This document shows positions 59,641 to 64,000 of a stretch of DNA of 64,000 nucleotides, piece after piece; the first letter of the stretch is position 1; each line of letters starts with the position of its first letter. This DNA comes from Chamaelirium japonicum. Taxonomy: Eukaryota; Streptophyta; Magnoliopsida; Liliales; Melanthiaceae. Location: positions 751,501-815,500 of the forward strand of contig CANTAL010000023.1 of NCBI GenBank assembly GCA_947650365.1, in the 5' to 3' direction. The position numbers and the translations under genes were made by a program. The notes under the pieces are model-generated. The model searched no databases. It was not told where the DNA came from and saw nothing but the letters and a program-made list of their open reading frames with translations.

Positions 59641-61466
59641 GGAAGTAAAGATGGAAGATGAGGCACACCTGAATTTTTTGCTTTAGAAATAATTTATATT
59701 TTTCTTTAAAAAAATTTAAAACAGTACAAATGCTATGAGATCGTTCGATCGGATGGCTATCCATCGTCGAATCTCTCCCATGGATTAGGGTTTCACATAG
59801 ATTGCTTAGGCCCTAAGTAAGCTTAACCTATAAATAATATAAGACCCCTTTGGCGTGGGGCACGTTTGACGTCTCTACTCCACTTCTCAATAATTTATAT
59901 CTCTCAGTTCTCTTCTATCTTCTCCCATGGATTAGGGTTTTCCATAGATTGCTTAGGTCCTAAGTAAGCTTACCCTATAAATAATATACAACCCCTTTAG
60001 GGTAGGGCATGTTTGATGACACTTTCTTTCTCCCATCTCATAACAAGTTACCAGCACAAACATATCGAGCCCAGCGGACCAGTCGCAAGAAAATGGAGAG
60101 AGAAACGAAGACAGAAGTGGAGTTTTAGAATTTAGATTCTTTCTTAGTTCATACTTATACCCATGGTCAATGGACTAGAGTATGACTTCTTCTCTCTTAT
60201 CTCTTTGTTTATCTCTCCGTTCTCTTCCCTCTGTCTTTGTTTCTCTCTCTATTTTATTATGACTGGTCGGTTGGGCTCGACATGTTCATACTGATAACGT
60301 GTTGTGAGATGGGAGAAAGAGAGAACCGTCAAATATTCCCAACCCTAAAGGGGTCGTATAAATATTGAGAAGTTGAGTTTTGGAATTTAGATTTCTTCTT
60401 ACTTCACACCTATACTCGTGGCTAATGGACTGGAGCAGGACTTCTTCTCCCTTCGTTTATTTCTTCATTCTCTTCTCTCTTCTTCTCTCTTTTGTCCTTG
60501 TTTCTTTCTTCGTTTTCTCTTCTCTCTTCTTCTCTTTCTTCTGTCTTTGTTTCTCTCTCCGTTTTCACTAGACTAATAGGCTGGGCTCAATATGTTCATT
60601 CTGATAACGTGTTGTGAGGTAGAAGAAAGAGAGAGCCGTCAAACGTGCCCTACCCTAAAGGGGTCATATAAATATTAAGAAGTGGAGTTTTGTAATTTAG
60701 ATTCTTTCTTACTTCACACCTATACTCATGGCCAATGGACTGGAGCAGGACTTCTTCTCTTTTCGTACTGATAATATTACTATAATTTTTTTAATTAAAT
60801 TAATTATTTAATTAAAATGAATAGTATTTTGGAATTTACTATGATAATTATAATAACTTTGAGATGAGGCTATTGAGAAGTCGAGTTTTGGAATTTAGAT
60901 TTATTCTTACTTTACACTTATACCCATGGCGAATAGACTAGGGCAGTATTTCTTTTCTCTTCTTTCTTTATTTATCTCTCTGTTCTCTTCTCTTTTCTGT
61001 CTTCGTTTCTCTCTTTATTTTCTTACGACTGGTCAGCTGGGCTCGACATGTTCATACTGATAACGAATTGTGAGATGGGAGAAAGAGAGATCCATCAAAC
61101 ATGCCCCACCCTAAAGGGGTCATATTTATTTATAGGGTAAGCTTACTTAAGGCCTAAGCAATCTATGGGAAACCCTAATCCATAGGAGAATAGAGAAGAG
61201 AACGTAGATATTTAATTATATTATTGAGAAGTGGAGTTTTGAAATTTAGATTCCTTCTTACTTCACTCCTATACCGGTGGCGAATGGACTGGAGTAAGAC
61301 TTTTTTTCTCTTCTCTCTTTATTGTTCTCTCCGTTCTCTTCTCTCTTCTTACAACATATTATCAGCACGCACGTGTCGAGCCCAGCCGACCTGTCACAAG
61401 ATAACGGTACAAGAAAATAAAGAAAGAAGAGAGAAGAGAACAGAGTGATAAATAAAGAGAGAAGAA

Positions 61467-61655
61467 GAGAAATAAAATATTTTTTATACACATAAATTAA
61501 TATAAATTATTTAATAAATATGAAATATTTTATAATTAAATATTTATATAATAATATTGAGATGGTACTATTTAAATATTTAAAGAAACGATATACTTTA
61601 TAATATTTAAAGAAATATTAATTGAAATAAATAAAATAAATAAGCAATCTCCTAT
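61467..61655 (+). repeat. Recurrent AT block, inverted copy 6
   Basis: Longest inverted copy of the 2321-2485 block, from AAATAAAATATTTTTTATAC to AATAAGCAATCTCC, followed by a plus primer-site region. Confidence 0.7.
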
Positions 61656-63699
61656 CTCACAATACGTTATCAACATGAATATGTCGAGCCCAATGGACCA
61701 GTCATAAAAAAACAGAGATAGAAATAAAGACAGAAAAGAGAGATGGAGAGAGAAGGAGAGAGAAGAGAACGGAGAGTTAAAAAAGAGATAAGAGAGAAGA
61801 AGTCTTGCTCCTGTCTATTGGCTATGGGTATAGGTGTGAAGTAAAAAGGAATCTAAATTCCAAACTCCACTTCTCAATATTAATAGTACCCCTTTAGGGT
61901 GGGGCATGTTTGACGGCTCATTGTTTCTCCCATTTTACAACACGTTATCTTCACGAATATGTCGAGCCCAATCGATTAGTCACAAGAAAACGGAGAGAGA
62001 ATCGAAGACAAAAGAGAAGGAAGAAGAGAAAAGATAACGGAGAGATAAATGAAGTAAGAAGAGAGAAAAAGTCCTGTTTCAGTCCATTAGCCACGGGTAT
62101 AGGTGTAAAGTAATAAGGAATCTAAATTCCAAAACTCCACTGCTCAATATTTATACGACCCCTTTAGGGTGGGGCATGTTTGATGGCTCTTTCTTTTTCT
62201 CATCTTATAATACGTTATCAGTATGAACAAGTCGAGCCTAGCCGATCAGTCACAAGAAAATAGAAAGAGAAATAAAGATAGACGAGAGAGAAGTAGAGAG
62301 AAGAGAACGAAAAGATAAACGAAGAGAGAAGAGATAAGAAGTTCTTCTCCAGCCATTGGCCACGGGTATAGGTGTGAAGTAAGATAAAATCTAAATTCCA
62401 GAACTCTACAGAAGAGAGAGAAGAAGAGAGAAGAGAATGGAGAGTTAAATAAAGAGAGAAGAAAGAAGAAGTCATGCTCTAGTTTATTGGCCACGGGTAT
62501 AGGTGTGAAGTAATAAGGAATCTAATTTCCAAAACTCCACTTTTGTCTTCGTTTCTCTCTCTATTTTCTTACGACTAGTTGGCTGGGCTCGATATGTTCG
62601 TACTGATAACATATTATGAGATGGGAGAAAGAGAGAGCCGTCAAATGTACCCCACCCTAAAGGGGTCATATATTATTTATAGGGTAAGTATTATGAGATG
62701 GAAGAAAGAGGGAGCCGTGAAACATGCCCAAACCTAAAGGGGTCATATATTATTTATAGGTTAAGCTTACTTAGGGCCTAAGCAATCTATAGAAAACCCT
62801 AATCTATGAGAGAAGAGAGAAGAGAATGGGGAGATTTAATTATATTATTGAGAAGTAGAGTTTTGGAATTTAGATTCTTTCTTACTTCACACCTATACCC
62901 ATGGCCAATGAACTAGAGCAGGACTTCTTCTCTCTTCTCTCTTTGTTTATCTTTCTATTTTCTTATAACTGGTTGGTTGGGCTCAATATGTTCATGCTGA
63001 TAACTTGTTCTGAGACAGAAGAAAGAAATAGTCGTTAAACTTTTCCCACCCTAAAGGGGTCGTATATTATTTATAGGGTAAATATACTTAGGGCCTAAGC
63101 AATCTATGGGAAACCCTAATCCACGCGAGAAGAGAGAAGAGAAAAGAGATAGAAGAGAACAAAGTGATTTAATTATATTATTAAGAAGTGGAGTTTTGGA
63201 ATTTAGATTCCTTCTTACTTTACACAAATACCCGTGGCCAATGGACTGGAACAAGACTTCTTCTTTCTTCTCTTTTTATTTATTTCTCCGTTATCTTCTC
63301 TCTTCTTCTCTCTCATCTATGGAGTTTCATAATTTAGATTTCTTCTTACTTCACACCTATGCCAATGGCCAATGGATTGGAACAGAACTTCTTCTCTTTT
63401 CGTTTATCTCTCCATTCCCTTTGTTCTTCTCCACTCTCTTCTGTTTTCGTTTCTGTCTCTATTTTCATGTGACTGGTCGACTGGGCTCGATATGTTCGTG
63501 CTGATAATGTATTATGAGATAGAAGATTGCTTATTTATTTTATTTATTTCGATCGGATGGCTGTCCATCATTAGATCTCTCTTATGGATTAGGGTTTCCC
63601 ATAGATTGCTTAGGCTCTAAGTAAGCTTACCCTATAAATATTTAACTTATTTAATTAATTATCGCCATGGGTATAGGTATGAAGTAAGAAGGTATCTAA

Positions 63700-63872
63700 A
63701 TTCCAAAACTCTACTTCTTAATAATATCATCTCAACGTTATTATGATTATCATAGTAATATTACTATAATTTTTTTAATTAAATTAATCGTTTAAAATTA
63801 AGAGAGTTTTTGAATTTACTATGATAATCGTAATAATGTTGAGATGATACTATTGAGAAGTAGAGTTTTGGA
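63700..63872. repeat. Tail-to-tail palindromic junction 3
   Basis: Left arm from CTACTTCTTAATAATATCAT to GATTATCATAGTAA; right arm TTTACTATGATAATCGTAAT to CTATTGAGAAGTAGAG; AT-rich loop of about 60 bases. Plus tail on the left, minus tail on the right, as at 44806-44962. Confidence 0.75.
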
Positions 63873-64000
63873 ATTTAGATTCATTCTTACTTTACACCTA
63901 TACCCATGGCCAATGGACTGGTGCAGAACTTCTTCTCTTTTCTCTTTTCGTTTATCTCTCCATTCTCTTCTCTCTTCCTCTCTCTCTTCTGTCTTCGTTT

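Larger units (their letters stand above)
59641..64000. repeat. Array block 21: mixed-orientation units to the window end
   Basis: A plus long unit (59641-60120) with two successive promoter segments and a degenerate primer-site block at 60046, minus units near 60290, 60600, 60770, 61070, plus units near 61360, 61670, 61950 and 62220, and minus units near 62600, 63000 and 63510. The inverted AT block lies at 61467-61655. The array continues beyond the window. Confidence 0.7.

Overview
This window is plant nuclear DNA, non-genic and repeat-dominated; I see no host gene. It has two components. The first is an AT-rich, purine/pyrimidine-biased repeat array filling almost all of 1-17991 and 27830-64000. 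The second is a single decayed Ty1/copia LTR retrotransposon on the minus strand at 17992-27824. The plant assignment rests on the copia polyprotein type, the tRNA-iMet primer site and the telo-box/TATA promoter layout. I cannot name the species.

The array looks like a 'retro-satellite'. Its units resemble the LTR plus short leader of a non-autonomous LTR element. A typical plus-oriented unit reads, in order: an AT-rich tract (long units only), a U3-like block (GATCGTTCGATCGGATGG... then TTAGGGTTT), a TATA box (CCTATAAATA), an R/U5-like pyrimidine stretch ending in ...CACAACA, a 14-base block CGTTATCAGCACGA, an ATG-containing leader, a long GA tract, and a conserved tail (GGAATCTAAATTCC ... 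CACTTCTCAATA). About a hundred copies of the 14-base block occur in both orientations. It directly abuts the ...CA end. It is complementary to the anticodon arm of cytosolic tRNA-Ile(AAU), with C opposite the position that is inosine in the mature tRNA. This suggests a half-tRNA primer of the kind used by Drosophila copia.

Layout: units run plus at 1-2094, minus at 2095-2690, plus at 2690-4130, mostly minus at 4130-8560 (with foldback hairpins and an 800-bp AT tract), plus at 8560-9960, minus at 9960-14390 (second AT tract), plus to 15270 and minus to 17290. Units of mixed orientation fill 17290-17991 and 27830-64000, with further AT tracts at 33.5, 36.6, 47.7, 49.0, 52.0 and 58.9 kb. Long segmental duplications are visible inside the array: 15.26-30.8 kb (interrupted by the copia element) with 50.3-57.4 kb; 0.8-2.1 kb with 57.5-58.7 kb; and 2.3-5.2 kb with 8.1-11.3 kb (part again at 37.9-39.3 kb).

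The copia element has two LTRs of about 1.95 kb, a perfect 5-bp target duplication (taaac), a PBS for tRNA-iMet, a gag-protease-integrase-RT-RNase H polyprotein and a PPT. It is dead: at least nine in-frame stops, several frameshifts, YVDD changed to YVDN, and damaged zinc ligands in nucleocapsid and integrase. It inserted just downstream of the TATA box of one array unit; the matching empty site is preserved in the paralogous copy near 53.08 kb.
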